The position numbers and the translations under genes are program-made. This document shows positions 11,127-20,947 of a stretch of DNA of 64,000 nucleotides, in pieces; positions within the stretch are counted from its first letter, which is position 1, and every line of letters starts with the position of its first letter. The notes below the pieces were generated by a model, which made no database searches, was not told where the DNA came from, and worked only from the letters and a program-made list of their open reading frames with translations. Source of the stretch: Polynucleobacter sp. MWH-UH24A. Its GTDB lineage: Bacteria > Pseudomonadota > Gammaproteobacteria > Burkholderiales > Burkholderiaceae. Where the stretch lies: the NCBI RefSeq assembly GCF_018687475.1, contig NZ_CP061292.1:1054001-1118000 (forward strand), read 5' to 3'.

Positions 11127-12413
11127 TTACGAATCGACTAAAGCGTCGACCACTGCTGCCAATAAACCCGATAGTGGCACGGCATGTTGCTCACCAGTGC
11201 CACGAAGGTCCTTCAATTGCGCCTCATCCGAAGCGAGCTCATCAGGGCCAATAATCAGCGCCAATTGCGCACCACTTGCATCGGCTTTCTTCATTTGGGA
11301 TTTAAAGCTCGCACTCTGCCCATCGGGTGGGCAATGCAAGATCACATCAATCCCGGCGCTACGGAGCGCTTCTGCTGCAATCATGGCTTGTACCAAGGTA
11401 TCCCCGCCCTGGTGTAATACATAGACATCGCAAACCGGATCGCTCTCTGGAACACTCTTCGAGATCGCCATGAGATCCAACACGCGCTCCATGCCCATGG
11501 CCCATCCACAGGCTGGGGCACTTTTACCGCCCATACGCTCCATCAAGGGATCATAGCGACCACCGCCAGCAATCGTACCTTGGGCTCCCAGTGCTTCGGT
11601 AGTCCACTCAAATACTGTTAGGTTGTAATAATCCAAACCGCGCACCAATCGTGGGTTGATCTTAAATGGAATGTTGTTGGCTTTCAAAAGGGTTTGTACT
11701 GCTTCAAAGTGGGCCAGTGACTCTGAACCCAAAAACTCCAGGAGCTTTGGTGCACCTTCAATCAAAGTCTGCATGCTTGGGTTCTTCGAATCCAGAATCC
11801 GCAGTGGATTGGTTTGCAAACGCCGTTGCGAGTCCTCATCCAATTGCACATGGTGTTGGGTAAAGTACTCCACTAAGGCTTGACGATGCGCTGTGCGCTC
11901 CGCAGCCTCACCCAAAGAGTTGAGTTCCAAACGTACACCTTGCAAACCAAGCTCATCCCAAAGGCGTTGACCCATCAAGATGATCTCGGCATCGATGTCT
12001 GGGCCTGCAAATCCCAAGGCTTCAATCCCAAATTGATGAAACTGGCGATAGCGTCCACGCTGGGGGCGCTCGTGCCGAAACATGGGTCCCGTGTACCAAA
12101 GGCGTTTGGGGCCGTCATAGATCAAATTGTGCTCAATCGAAGCACGCACCACTGCTGCGGTTCCTTCGGGTCGCAATGTGAGCTGTTCTCCATTGAGTCG
12201 ATCTTCAAAGGAGTACATCTCTTTCTCCACGATATCGGTCACCTCACCGATACCACGTTGGAAGAGCGCCGTTGCCTCGACGATCGGCGTCCGAATCTGC
12301 TCGTAACCATAAGCTCGAGTGAGATCGGCTAAGGTGCGCTCGAGATAAGACCAAGCCGCTGCATCTTTGGGCAGCAGATCGTTCATGCCGCGAATGGCAT
12401 TAATTTTTTGCAT
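11127..12413 (-). CDS. hisS: Histidyl-tRNA synthetase
   Basis: Class II synthetase that charges tRNA-His. Motif 2 region ([24 protein letters not shown]), the histidine-binding [15 protein letters not shown] and motif 3 ([13 protein letters not shown]...[11 protein letters not shown]) are intact, followed by a C-terminal anticodon-binding domain. The ATG at 12413 ([17 protein letters not shown], 428 residues) is preferred. A TTG at 12443 would add ten residues and lengthen the overlap with ispG, whose stop codon is at 12400. Confidence 0.96.
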   Translation of the reverse strand: MQKINAIRGMNDLLPKDAAAWSYLERTLADLTRAYGYEQIRTPIVEATALFQRGIGEVTDIVEKEMYSFEDRLNGEQLTLRPEGTAAVVRASIEHNLIYDGPKRLWYTGPMFRHERPQRGRYRQFHQFGIEALGFAGPDIDAEIILMGQRLWDELGLQGVRLELNSLGEAAERTAHRQALVEYFTQHHVQLDEDSQRRLQTNPLRILDSKNPSMQTLIEGAPKLLEFLGSESLAHFEAVQTLLKANNIPFKINPRLVRGLDYYNLTVFEWTTEALGAQGTIAGGGRYDPLMERMGGKSAPACGWAMGMERVLDLMAISKSVPESDPVCDVYVLHQGGDTLVQAMIAAEALRSAGIDVILHCPPDGQSASFKSQMKKADASGAQLALIIGPDELASDEAQLKDLRGTGEQHAVPLSGLLAAVVDALVDS

Positions 12414-13677
12414 GGTAATTGGCTTTAACGTACTCGTCGACAATTAGTTGAAACTCTTCAGCGATGCCCTCACCGCGCAAGGTCTTTACTTTTACACCAT
12501 CCACAAACACGGGGGCGGCGGGGCTCTCACCAGTGCCTGGTAAAGAGATACCAATATTGGCGTGCTTACTCTCACCCGGGCCATTCACAATGCAACCCAT
12601 CACCGCCACGTTCATGTTCTCAACACCGGGATGGGTTTTCTTCCACACCGGCATTTGTTGACGCAGGTAAGACTGGATCTTGGCAGCGAGTTCTTGGAAG
12701 GTGGTACTCGTGGTGCGACCACATCCAGGGCAAGCAATCACCATCGGTGTGAAATTGCGCAATCCCATGGTTTGCAAGATCTCCTGACCCACTATCACTT
12801 CGTTCTCACGCGGCGCACCCGGATCGGGGGTTAAGGAGATGCGAATGGTATCGCCAATGCCTTCTTGCAATAAAACTGCGAGTGCGGCAGTCGATGCCAC
12901 GATGCCTTTGCTACCCATGCCCGCTTCGGTGAGACCAAGATGCAAGGAGTAATCACAACGCCTTGCCAGATCGCGATACACCGCAATCAGGTCTTGCACA
13001 CCGCTCACTTTACACGATAGCGTAATCTGATCAGGGTTCATGCCGAGCTCAACGGCTTTACTCGCCGATTGAAGTGCCGACTGAATCAAGGCCTCAATCA
13101 TGACCTCTTGCGAGGTTTTGGGCATTGCCAGCTTTGCGTTATCGTCCATGATCTGCGCTAGCAAATCTTGATCGAGACTACCCCAGTTCACACCAATCCG
13201 AATCGGCTTCTCGTAGTGACAAGCCGCCTCGATCATTTGCGCAAATTGTGGATCGCGCTTGGCGCCTTTACCCACGTTACCAGGGTTAATGCGGTATTTG
13301 GATAAGGTCTTAGCACAATCCGGATAATCTTTGAGTAAGGTATGGCCGTTGTAATGAAAGTCACCAATCAATGGCACCTTTACATCCATCTGATCGAGTT
13401 GCTCGCGGATGTAAGGAACTTGGGCCGCGGCTTCTGGAGTATTGACGGTAATGCGCACCAGCTCTGAGCCTGCTCTTGCCAACTCCTTCACCTGAATCGC
13501 GGTTGCGATTGCATCTTCGGTATCGGTATTGGTCATCGATTGCACACGCACCGGGGCGTCCCCACCAACGGTCACGCGGTGATCGCCCCACGCAACCACC
13601 GACTGGCGCGAGAGCCGGCGTGGCAATGGTCCAAGGGGCAATGGGGGTAAACAACCAGGCTCAATCTTATTCATCAT
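12400..13677 (-). CDS. ispG: 4-hydroxy-3-methylbut-2-enyl-diphosphate synthase
   Basis: [4Fe-4S] enzyme of the MEP isoprenoid pathway converting MEcPP to HMBPP. The TIM-barrel half begins near [19 protein letters not shown]. The C-terminal half holds the cluster cysteines in CPGCGRTT and [15 protein letters not shown]. At 425 residues it is the long betaproteobacterial form. An upstream in-frame TTG exists at 13686; the ATG at 13677 is preferred. The 14-base overlap with hisS suggests coupling. The pilF and rodZ genes often found just upstream are missing here. Confidence 0.95.
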   Translation of the reverse strand: MMNKIEPGCLPPLPLGPLPRRLSRQSVVAWGDHRVTVGGDAPVRVQSMTNTDTEDAIATAIQVKELARAGSELVRITVNTPEAAAQVPYIREQLDQMDVKVPLIGDFHYNGHTLLKDYPDCAKTLSKYRINPGNVGKGAKRDPQFAQMIEAACHYEKPIRIGVNWGSLDQDLLAQIMDDNAKLAMPKTSQEVMIEALIQSALQSASKAVELGMNPDQITLSCKVSGVQDLIAVYRDLARRCDYSLHLGLTEAGMGSKGIVASTAALAVLLQEGIGDTIRISLTPDPGAPRENEVIVGQEILQTMGLRNFTPMVIACPGCGRTTSTTFQELAAKIQSYLRQQMPVWKKTHPGVENMNVAVMGCIVNGPGESKHANIGISLPGTGESPAAPVFVDGVKVKTLRGEGIAEEFQLIVDEYVKANYHAKN

Positions 13678-13695
13678 GGCATCCAATTGCGATCA

Positions 13696-14850
13696 TTATC
13701 GTCCCTGAAACTGAATCACCTGCTCATCGAGTGCTTGCATGCGCTCGGCACGGCGAGTTCGGTCTATCACATCGCCTGCCAACTGTCCGCAGGCAGCTGC
13801 AATGTCGTCACCGCGGGTCTTACGCACGGTGGTGACCAGATCGGCGTCTTGCAAAATTTGGGCAAACTGCTTAACCCGCTCGGCCGGTGAGCGCTTGAGG
13901 CCCGAGGCAGGGAATGGATTAAAGGGAATGAGATTTAATTTGCAACGCAAGCCCTTTAAGAGTTTGATTAATTCTTTGGCATGCTGGTCTTGGTCGTTCA
14001 CGCCATCGAGCATGCAGTACTCAAAGGTAATAAAGTCGCGCGGTGCAAATGGTAAGTAGCGATCACAAGCAGCAATCAGTTCTTTTAAGGGATACTTTTG
14101 ATTGAGTGGCACGAGCTCATCGCGCAGCGCATCGTTGGGTGCATGCAAGGATACGGCGAGCGCCACAGGGCAATCCTGCGCCAAGCGATCCATCATAGGG
14201 ACCACACCCGAGGTGGATACGGTCACGCGCCGGCGTGATAGACCATAGGCATGATCGTCAAGCATCAAGCGTAGCGCAATCAGAACCGCATCGTAGTTCA
14301 ATAAGGGCTCGCCCATGCCCATCATCACCACATTCGTAATCACCCGACCCTGGGTTTGCTCGGCACAATCCTCATCGAGTCTGCGAATCGCAAGCGGATC
14401 CTCGCGCAGATGATGCTCCGCAAACCAGAGTTGTCCAATAATCTCTGCGGGTGTTAGGTTGCGGGCAAAGCCCTGATGACCGGTGGAACAAAAACGGCAG
14501 TTGACTGCACACCCTGCTTGGGAAGAGATACAAAGCGTACCGCGATCGTCTTCGGGGATGTAGACCATCTCAACGGCATTACCAGCGCCCACATCCAGTA
14601 ACCACTTGCGGGTGCCATCACTGGCTTTCATGTCCCCAATAACAGGCAAGCTCGTGATCTCAGCGTGATCGGCAAGCTGCTGACGAAAGGATTTGGCTAG
14701 ATCGGTCATCAGCGCAACGTCACAAACGCCACGCTGATGCACCCACTGCAAGAGCTGCTTAGCCCGAAACGGCTTCTCGTTTAATCCCGCAACGTACTCT
14801 GCCATCTTGGCAGCATCAAAATTAAGTAAGTTCGTGCGGTTGGTAATCAA
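13696..14850 (-). CDS. rlmN: 23S rRNA/tRNA adenine C2-methyltransferase RlmN
   Basis: Radical-SAM enzyme that methylates A2503 of 23S rRNA and A37 of some tRNAs. The cluster motif [15 protein letters not shown] is present near residue 115. The N-terminal helical domain ([15 protein letters not shown]) and the C-terminal cysteine used for the methyl carrier are also present. The conserved N-terminus requires the TTG at 14850 as start, 7 bases after the ndk stop; the first ATG would cut conserved residues. Confidence 0.95.
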   Translation of the reverse strand: MITNRTNLLNFDAAKMAEYVAGLNEKPFRAKQLLQWVHQRGVCDVALMTDLAKSFRQQLADHAEITSLPVIGDMKASDGTRKWLLDVGAGNAVEMVYIPEDDRGTLCISSQAGCAVNCRFCSTGHQGFARNLTPAEIIGQLWFAEHHLREDPLAIRRLDEDCAEQTQGRVITNVVMMGMGEPLLNYDAVLIALRLMLDDHAYGLSRRRVTVSTSGVVPMMDRLAQDCPVALAVSLHAPNDALRDELVPLNQKYPLKELIAACDRYLPFAPRDFITFEYCMLDGVNDQDQHAKELIKLLKGLRCKLNLIPFNPFPASGLKRSPAERVKQFAQILQDADLVTTVRKTRGDDIAAACGQLAGDVIDRTRRAERMQALDEQVIQFQGR

Positions 14851-14857
14851 TGGTGAA

Positions 14858-15283
14858 TTAACGCGCGAAGATGTTCATGCCGGGGAAGAAAAAAGCGACT
14901 TCCACCGCAGCGGTCTCCGGCGCATCCGAGCCATGCACGGCATTGGCATCAATGCTGTCTGCAAAGTCAGCACGGATTGTGCCTTTATCAGCCTTCTTTG
15001 GATCCGTAGCACCCATCAACTCGCGATTTTTGGCAATTGCATTCTCACCCTCAAGCACCTGAATCATCACTGGGCCTGAGATCATGAAGCTCACGAGATC
15101 CTTAAAGAAAGGACGCTCTTTATGAACTGCATAGAACTGCTCCGCTTCATTTTTTGAGAGGTGCGCCATTTTGGCGGCGACGATCTTCAAACCGGCTTGC
15201 TCAAAACGAGCATAGATTTGGCCAATCACGCTCTTCGCGACTGCGTCAGGTTTGATGATGGATAAGGTGCGCTGAATTGCCAT
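14858..15283 (-). CDS. ndk: Nucleoside diphosphate kinase
   Basis: Transfers the gamma-phosphate between nucleoside triphosphates and diphosphates through a phosphohistidine. The start is set at [15 protein letters not shown] (15283), giving the normal 141 residues; a longer reading adds a non-conserved stretch. The catalytic histidine is in [12 protein letters not shown] near residue 117. First gene of the minus-strand block that continues into rlmN. Divergent from the gene at 15552. Confidence 0.97.
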   Translation of the reverse strand: MAIQRTLSIIKPDAVAKSVIGQIYARFEQAGLKIVAAKMAHLSKNEAEQFYAVHKERPFFKDLVSFMISGPVMIQVLEGENAIAKNRELMGATDPKKADKGTIRADFADSIDANAVHGSDAPETAAVEVAFFFPGMNIFAR

Positions 15284-15478
15284 GCAAAAACTCCAATGAT
15301 GTTGTGTGAAACGGTTTTTCGGTTTTATTGATTCATTTGTCAGCAATACTCGGTATTGCGATGCGAAATTATACTTTGTTTTTAGGGTTTTATCCCCGAT
15401 TCCCACTCCTAAGCCCTTGAATTTCTTAGGTATATCAAATTAGCGGCCAATCCAGAAGACCCGAATGACACAAAGGTC

Positions 15479-15533
15479 TTGATTTTTATATGTTTTGTCT
15501 ATACTTAGTGACTATCAAGCCCATGTTGGGCTT
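15479..15533 (+). promoter_or_regulatory. Candidate promoter and leader hairpin
   Basis: TATACT (15500-15505) preceded by TTGATT (15479-15484) at 15-base spacing could be the promoter of the gene at 15552. Downstream in the leader, AAGCCC (15517-15522) and GGGCTT (15528-15533) form a short hairpin just before the GGAG ribosome-binding site. Its role is unknown. Confidence 0.4.
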
Positions 15534-15551
15534 ATTTATAGGAGCTACTCA

Positions 15552-16253
15552 ATGAGTGATCTTAATTCGGTTGGTTTCGGTCGTAACGTTTCGGTTGCAA
15601 CTGCCCAATCCCGTAATCGTGTCCTAAGAAACACCTACGCCCTCTTGGCACTTTCCATGGTGCCTACCGTCATCGGCGCGTGGTTAGGTGTGGCCATGGG
15701 CTTTACCTTCTTCGAAGGTAGTCCATTTATGGGTGCGATTATCTTCTTGGCAGTTGCCTTTGGTTTCTTCTGGGCAATCGAGAAGAACAAAGATACCGGT
15801 ATGGGTGTGATGCTCTTGCTAGCGTTTACCTTCTTTATGGGTGTGATGCTCTCACGCTTAATTGGTATGACTCTAGGCAGCTATAGCAATGGTGCAACCC
15901 TAATTATGGGCGCCTTTGGTGGCACAGCCGCCATCTTCACGGTGATGGCTTCCATTGCAACGGTCTCCAAGAAAGACTTCTCGAGCATGGGCAAGTTCCT
16001 GTTCGTGGGTGTCATTCTGTTGATCGTGGCTTCCTTAGCCAACATCTGGTTGCAGATGCCTGCATTGATGCTAACCATCATGGTGGTTGCAATCGCTATC
16101 TTCTCTGCGTTCATCCTTGTGGATGTGCAACGGGTAGTTAATGGTGGCGAGACCAACTACATCATTGCGACCCTAGGTATCTACCTCAATATCTACAACA
16201 TTTTCTCCAACCTCTTGGCTCTTCTGGGCATTTTCGGTGGAGACCGCGACTGA
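15552..16253 (+). CDS. Bax inhibitor-1 family membrane protein
   Basis: Inner-membrane protein of the BI-1/YccA/YbhL family, pH-sensitive channels or FtsH-interacting proteins in bacteria. Seven hydrophobic segments are seen after the family's N-terminal NKVLRNTYALLALSM-like stretch (here RVLRNTYALLALSM, residue 25 onward). The C-terminal part (FILVDVQRVVNGGETNYIIA) holds the conserved Asp pair region. The start at 15552 has GGAG 7 bases upstream; an in-frame upstream start has none. The gene is monocistronic and closed by a strong terminator. Confidence 0.92.
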   Translation: MSDLNSVGFGRNVSVATAQSRNRVLRNTYALLALSMVPTVIGAWLGVAMGFTFFEGSPFMGAIIFLAVAFGFFWAIEKNKDTGMGVMLLLAFTFFMGVMLSRLIGMTLGSYSNGATLIMGAFGGTAAIFTVMASIATVSKKDFSSMGKFLFVGVILLIVASLANIWLQMPALMLTIMVVAIAIFSAFILVDVQRVVNGGETNYIIATLGIYLNIYNIFSNLLALLGIFGGDRD

Positions 16254-16280
16254 TAGCAACGTAGTCCTGCGGTAACTTCA

Positions 16281-16302
16281 GGGCGCTGCGGCGCCCTTTT
16301 TA
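16281..16302 (+). terminator. Rho-independent terminator
   Basis: GGGCGCTGCGGCGCCC forms a 6-bp GC stem with a 4-base loop, followed by TTTTTA, 27 bases after the stop of the gene at 15552. The T-run overlaps the 3' end of the convergent peroxiredoxin gene. Confidence 0.9.
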
Positions 16303-16857
16303 TTTCTTGCTCTTTAAGTAATCCAATACCCAAGCAGGATCACTATCGCTTGGGAAGATTGGGTAATGCACCGCCTCAATACGCCCTAGATGACTAATTA
16401 AGGTCACGCGTTTGAGTAAGGTCATCCCTGCTGCCACAAAGGTTGGTAAGTTGAGGGCCTTCTGGAACTGATAATGCTCATCACTGAGCACCTGAAACGG
16501 CAAATGCAAACGCGTAGCCATCTCGCGTTGATACTCCGTACTTTGTACACTGAGCCCAAACACATTGGCATTTAGGGCTTGGAGTTCTTGATAGTGATCC
16601 CGAAAGGCACAACTTTGCGGTGTGCAACCCCGCGCTCCTGGGATTTGATCCCACCCCTCAGGTAATGGCACGTTAGGCTGACCGGTCATGGGATAGCAAT
16701 AAATCACCAAACGCCCAGCTAGTTGGGAGAGGTTCACCATCGATCCATCCGTTGCTAACAAAGCTACATTCGGCAAAGACATGCCAACCAAATGATTGCA
16801 AGCCCCATCGTCTTGGGGAACAGGTAAATCAGTGGGTAGTTGGTTGAGATTGGTCAT
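16300..16857 (-). CDS. Bcp-like peroxiredoxin
   Basis: AhpC/TSA thioredoxin-fold protein, probably a thiol peroxidase. The motif PGARGCTPQSCAFRDHY (near residue 90) resembles the GCTxEACxFRD signature of Bcp/PrxQ, with peroxidatic and resolving cysteines five residues apart. No signal peptide is seen, so it is likely cytoplasmic. An insert PLPEGWDQI precedes the active site, which is unlike E. coli Bcp. Convergent with the BI-1 family gene. Confidence 0.82.
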   Translation of the reverse strand: MTNLNQLPTDLPVPQDDGACNHLVGMSLPNVALLATDGSMVNLSQLAGRLVIYCYPMTGQPNVPLPEGWDQIPGARGCTPQSCAFRDHYQELQALNANVFGLSVQSTEYQREMATRLHLPFQVLSDEHYQFQKALNLPTFVAAGMTLLKRVTLISHLGRIEAVHYPIFPSDSDPAWVLDYLKSKK

Positions 16858-16861
16858 GGAA

Positions 16862-17029
16862 TTAGTGATCCGAGCTAAGTTTCAATGGAGAACGAACAAC
16901 TGTATGTTTAATGCGCTCCCAATCCTTTTTAGAGATCGGCTGACTGTCTGGGTCAGATTTTGCTGCTTTTGTAATTTCAGCATCCTCTTTAGTGCTAGGC
17001 TTAACTAGTTTCTTTTTCATGATACTCAT
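16862..17029 (-). CDS. Small DUF4415/BrnA-like antitoxin-type protein
   Basis: A 55-residue basic ORF (MSIMKKKLVKPSTKED...), or 52 residues from the second ATG at 17020. The segment STKEDAEITKAAKSDPDSQ followed by ISKKDWERIK resembles the N-terminal part of DUF4415/BrnA antitoxins (TxEEDAxInxGIAxDPDxxELxDxE). No BrnT-type toxin gene is adjacent on either side, so it would be an orphan or a remnant. The ribosome-binding site is weak. Confidence 0.45.
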   Translation of the reverse strand: MSIMKKKLVKPSTKEDAEITKAAKSDPDSQPISKKDWERIKHTVVRSPLKLSSDH

Positions 17030-17067
17030 GCTTGTAAAATTTTGTAATTGAATATGGTTTCAAATAA

Positions 17068-17229
17068 ATGAACAAAGCAAAGAGCATATTACCTCCTCCC
17101 GCAATTCCAGAAAAAGAAAGATGGCTTCATTCCCCTGATGTAAGTAATGATCTTGCGAAAGCGTTGGCATGGGCCGTTGTAAATCCAGCAGTAGCCACGA
17201 ATCTTGATACATTAAAGCTCAACTCTTAA
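17068..17229 (+). CDS. Hypothetical 53-residue protein
   Basis: Short ORF MNKAKSILPPPAIPEKERW... with balanced composition and no membrane segment. Its last 11 bases overlap the 3' end of the convergent rlmD. No Shine-Dalgarno is evident before the ATG, and I recognise no family. It diverges from the small antitoxin-like ORF across 38 bases, so the two could share a promoter region. Confidence 0.33.
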   Translation: MNKAKSILPPPAIPEKERWLHSPDVSNDLAKALAWAVVNPAVATNLDTLKLNS

Positions 17230-18616
17230 TAGTTAATCGGCTTTCTTTTTGATCAAACACCGCAATCGATTCAATGTGCGAGGTGTGGGGGAACATATTG
17301 ATGATTCCTGCTTTGCTCAGGGTGTAATTGAGTTCGTGCGTCAGAATCGCTGCGTCGCGTGCCAGTGTTTTGGGATTGCAGGACACATACACGATGCGCT
17401 TTGGTAGCGCTGTTGATGGTAGGTCTAGCATTGCCTTACAAATCTCCATCGCACCCTCTCGCGGTGGATCAATCAGCCATTTATCGGCCTTGCCCCAGCT
17501 ATTGAGATCAGTAGCCGTGACCTCAAAGAGATTGCTTTGGGTAAATTGGGTTTTGTGATCGAGTTGGTTATGACGGGCGTTTTGTAAGGCACGCTGAGTC
17601 AGGGTCTTGCTGCCCTCAATACCAAGCACTTCCTTAGCCAGTGTTGCAATGGGGAGTGTGAAGTTGCCAATGCCACAAAAGAGATCGATCACACGATCAC
17701 TTCCTTGGATCTCCAGTAATGCAATCGCTTTACTAATTAGTACTTGATTGACTGCGTGATTGACTTGGGTGAAGTCCGTCGGTAAGAACGGTAAGCTGAC
17801 CCCAAACTCTGGCAAGCTGTAACTCAGCGCTTGCGCAGCGGGGTAAAACGGTTTGGCACTCTCAGGGCCTTGGGCTTGTAACCAAATACCCACCTGATGG
17901 TGTTTAGCAAATACTTCAAGATTCTTCAGATCTGCGGGGATCAGTGGTAGCAAGTGCCGAATCACTAAGGCAATTTTGGGAGCACTTGGTTGGTTTACAT
18001 CCTCTCCAACCGCAAACTCAATTTGCGGTACGCGATCTCGAATACTAAGTGAGCCCACCAGCTCCCGCATGGGCACTAATAGATCTGAGATCCGCTTAGG
18101 GATCACTTCGCAGGTCAGCATGTCCGCCACATAACTACTGTTGTGCTCATGAAAACCCACCAAGATCGTACCCTTCTTAATCGAGCGATCAATCACACTC
18201 AAGCGCCCACGATGGCGATAGTGCCAAGCAGGTCCTGCAATTGGTCGCAGGATCTCGTCGGGCTTGATTCGTCCAATATGCCACAGATCATCCTCTAAGA
18301 CCCGCTGCTTCATCGCAATCTGCGCAGCAAAATCCAGATGCTGCATGCTGCACCCTCCGCAGACTCCAAAATAGGTGCAGCGGGGTGTAGTGCGATAGAC
18401 CGCGGGTTTAATGAGTTCGTGGAGTTTGGCTTTGGCAAAACGCGCTTTCTCACGGGTAATGGTGTAGGTCACCTGCTCGGTGGGCAATGCTCCCCGAATA
18501 AAGAGCACTTTGCCGCCCTCCTCATTGGATTGCCGTGCAACGCCTTGGGCCTCTAAATCCAATGAATCAATCGTGACAATCGGCGATGCCTTAGGCATCC
18601 GCACCTCAGTGCTCAT
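17219..18616 (-). CDS. rlmD: 23S rRNA (uracil-1939-C5)-methyltransferase
   Basis: SAM-dependent RlmD/RumA methyltransferase. The N-terminal TRAM domain (ITIDSLDLEAQGVARQ) precedes the [4Fe-4S] cysteines in CTYFGVCGGCSMQHL near residue 80. The Rossmann methyltransferase domain has DLFCGIGNFTLPIA. The catalytic cysteine is in YVSCNPKTLARDAAIL near residue 418. Length (465 residues) is usual for betaproteobacteria. Downstream of the exonuclease gene, 17 bases apart, is the likely order of transcription. Confidence 0.95.
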   Translation of the reverse strand: MSTEVRMPKASPIVTIDSLDLEAQGVARQSNEEGGKVLFIRGALPTEQVTYTITREKARFAKAKLHELIKPAVYRTTPRCTYFGVCGGCSMQHLDFAAQIAMKQRVLEDDLWHIGRIKPDEILRPIAGPAWHYRHRGRLSVIDRSIKKGTILVGFHEHNSSYVADMLTCEVIPKRISDLLVPMRELVGSLSIRDRVPQIEFAVGEDVNQPSAPKIALVIRHLLPLIPADLKNLEVFAKHHQVGIWLQAQGPESAKPFYPAAQALSYSLPEFGVSLPFLPTDFTQVNHAVNQVLISKAIALLEIQGSDRVIDLFCGIGNFTLPIATLAKEVLGIEGSKTLTQRALQNARHNQLDHKTQFTQSNLFEVTATDLNSWGKADKWLIDPPREGAMEICKAMLDLPSTALPKRIVYVSCNPKTLARDAAILTHELNYTLSKAGIINMFPHTSHIESIAVFDQKESRLTIKS

Positions 18617-18633
18617 CGTTCATCACGAATGCG

Positions 18634-19458
18634 TTAGTGAGTGAAGCCCGCGAGATACTCAGGCCAAGGTGCCTTACCTTGTTTGGCATCCTGTTCAAGT
18701 TGCTGCTTCACATACGCGAGTTCTTCCTCATACTCGTCGGCGGTAAAGCCACCGCGCATTTGCTGAAAGCGGCAATACACCAAATACGTATTAACCACAT
18801 CGGTCTCGCAATACTGTCGGATTTGCTCAATCTCACCGCGTTGATATGCAGGCCATACTTGTGAGCCATCCATACCCAGCTTCCCCGGAAATCCACACAG
18901 CTTGGCAAGTGCATCGAGCGGTGCATTGGCTCGAGCATTATGTTTGGCCAAGACATCCATCAGATCAATATGTCGCATGTGATAGCGATTAATGTAGTTG
19001 TTCCACTTAAAGTCTTTACTATCGCTATCGGTACTCTCCCCCATCTCCCAATAGCGTGGTGCTGCCACTTGGTTGAGTAGTGCTCGATAGTGCAAGACCG
19101 GAAGATCAAAGCCGCTTCCATTCCATGACACCAATTGAGGGGTATATTTTTCGATGAGTTCGTAGAAGGCTTGCACCAAGGCTTTCTCATCATCATCTGG
19201 CGCTCCAAGACTGCCAACCTTAAATTGCGGCAAGCCCTCTTTGGTCGTTCTGCGGATTACGCACGAGATCGCGATGATCTTTTGCAGATAGAGCGGCAAA
19301 AACGCTTGGCCGGTTTGAGTAGCACGGTCGTCCATGGCGGCCTTTGCCACCTCAGCATCGCTCATCGAATCTGGATACGCATTGAGTAATCGCAATCCGG
19401 CCACATCCGGAATGGTCTCAATATCAAATACCAATACGCTGGGAATCGATTTAGCCAA
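18634..19458 (-). CDS. Predicted 3'-5' exonuclease, PolB-like
   Basis: Stand-alone DEDD exonuclease related to the proofreading domain of family B DNA polymerases. ExoI LVFDIETIPD lies at residue 8, ExoII SWNGSGFDLPVL near 112 and ExoIII YCETDVVNTYLVY near 228, so all acidic metal ligands are present. The start is TTG at 19458, right after the nlpD stop; no better codon precedes the conserved ExoI motif. Substrate and cellular role are not established. Confidence 0.85.
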   Translation of the reverse strand: MAKSIPSVLVFDIETIPDVAGLRLLNAYPDSMSDAEVAKAAMDDRATQTGQAFLPLYLQKIIAISCVIRRTTKEGLPQFKVGSLGAPDDDEKALVQAFYELIEKYTPQLVSWNGSGFDLPVLHYRALLNQVAAPRYWEMGESTDSDSKDFKWNNYINRYHMRHIDLMDVLAKHNARANAPLDALAKLCGFPGKLGMDGSQVWPAYQRGEIEQIRQYCETDVVNTYLVYCRFQQMRGGFTADEYEEELAYVKQQLEQDAKQGKAPWPEYLAGFTH

Positions 19459-19463
19459 ACTCG

Positions 19464-20297
19464 TTATTGCAAATACTGCATTGGATTAACGGGCTTACCA
19501 TTCATGCGTACCTCAAAGTGCAACTTCACCATGTTGGCATCTGAATCGCCCATCTCCGCAATGCGTTGACCCTTGCGGACGCTCTCGCCCTCCTTCACCA
19601 CCAGCGTGCGATTATGGGCATAAGCTGTTAGATAGGTGTTGTCGTGTTTGATGATGACGAGATTGCCATAGCCACGCAAACTATTGCCGGCATAGACCAC
19701 TTTGCCATCGGCTGCCGCTTGAATCGGCTCACCCATCTTGCCGGCAATATCGATGCCTTTGTTCTTGGCTTCATTAAACTCTTCAACCACTTTACCCTTC
19801 GCTGGCCACGAAAGCTTAATGGGTGGATCAACAGCATCGGCCTTCGGCTCTGCAGCAGCAACTTCTTTCTCTTCCACTTTCTTAGTGGCGACTTTCTTAT
19901 CCGTCGATGCTTTGCTGTCGGCTGGTTTAATCGGTTCAATTGGCTTGGTTACAACCCGAGCCGTACTCGGTGGTGGCTTGACCCGTAAAACCTGATCAAC
20001 CTCAATCAAATTGGGGTCGGTGATATTGTTCCAAGCGGCGATATCGCGGTACGACTGACCGTTATCGAGTGCAATCCGGATTAAGGTGTCGCCCCGCTTC
20101 ACTCGATAGAACCCAGGTGGCACCGGCTCTTGAGCGGGGGCACTGGCTACCGGTGTACTGCGATCGGTAATGGTGGCTGGTTTGGTTCGTGGCGGGGTCG
20201 AACACGCGGTAAGCCCCAGAGCGATAAGCGCAATGAGTACGGTCTGACCAAAGCCAACGGGATATCGGATATGTGAGCTGTTGTGCAATACGTTCAT
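19464..20297 (-). CDS. nlpD: NlpD-like LysM/M23 lipoprotein
   Basis: Outer-membrane lipoprotein, activator of the cell-division amidase AmiC in E. coli. It has a lipobox LTAC near residue 32, a LysM domain ([19 protein letters not shown], about 82-125), a Lys/Ala/Glu-rich linker, and a C-terminal M23 peptidase fold ([19 protein letters not shown], then [14 protein letters not shown]). In the first metal motif HxxxD is replaced by NKGIDIAG, as in degenerate, non-catalytic EnvC/NlpD proteins. The ATG overlaps the pcm stop (ATGA). Confidence 0.9.
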   Translation of the reverse strand: MNVLHNSSHIRYPVGFGQTVLIALIALGLTACSTPPRTKPATITDRSTPVASAPAQEPVPPGFYRVKRGDTLIRIALDNGQSYRDIAAWNNITDPNLIEVDQVLRVKPPPSTARVVTKPIEPIKPADSKASTDKKVATKKVEEKEVAAAEPKADAVDPPIKLSWPAKGKVVEEFNEAKNKGIDIAGKMGEPIQAAADGKVVYAGNSLRGYGNLVIIKHDNTYLTAYAHNRTLVVKEGESVRKGQRIAEMGDSDANMVKLHFEVRMNGKPVNPMQYLQ

Positions 20298-20947
20298 ATC
20301 ACCCCTGATTGTAAGGGGACAAAAAAGACCTCATCAAGTGCGGTCCTTTGGTAACGGTGGGAGCTGACCCGCTCGATGAGTAAGAGCTGCTGCTCGGTCT
20401 CGCTTTTAGAAACTGGAGCAATTAAGCGTCCCCCAATAGCCAGTTGATCCAATAAGGGGTCTGGCACTCCCAATCCAGCCGCGGCGAGGATGATGCCATC
20501 AAATGGTGCTGCTTGAGGTAGCCCTCGAATGCCATCGCCATAGATCAGGCGCAGATTAGCGATCCGAAACGGACGTAATTTGGTGCGGGCCAGATCATGC
20601 AAGGCACGGACGCGCTCAATGGAGTAGACCTCCTGTGCCAACAAACTCAGTACCGCGGCTTGGTAGCCGCAACCAGTCCCAATCTCGAGCACCTTACCCA
20701 AGGGTTGTTTATTCTTGTGTAACAACTCAATCATGCGTGCCACCACCGATGGTTTGGAGATGGTTTGCTGATGCCCAATCGGTAATGCAGAGTCCTCATA
20801 CGCGCGGGCGTGCAGTCCAGCATCGACAAATGAATGGCGCGGCACTGTGGCTATGGCTTGCAAGACCTGCGGGTTCTTAATGCCCGCCTCATGCACCTTG
20901 CGCGCAAGGTCTTGGCGATGCCCAGCAAAGCGCTCGGCAGATTTCAT
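20294..20947 (-). CDS. pcm: Protein-L-isoaspartate O-methyltransferase
   Basis: Repairs isoaspartyl residues in aged proteins by SAM-dependent methylation. Motif I is [16 protein letters not shown] near residue 83, preceded by the PCMT motif [18 protein letters not shown]. The start is placed at 20947 ([18 protein letters not shown], 217 residues), where ATG overlaps the TGA of surE. An upstream in-frame start at 21031 would overlap surE by 88 bases. surE-pcm-nlpD is a classical stationary-phase gene order. Confidence 0.94.
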   Translation of the reverse strand: MKSAERFAGHRQDLARKVHEAGIKNPQVLQAIATVPRHSFVDAGLHARAYEDSALPIGHQQTISKPSVVARMIELLHKNKQPLGKVLEIGTGCGYQAAVLSLLAQEVYSIERVRALHDLARTKLRPFRIANLRLIYGDGIRGLPQAAPFDGIILAAAGLGVPDPLLDQLAIGGRLIAPVSKSETEQQLLLIERVSSHRYQRTALDEVFFVPLQSGVI

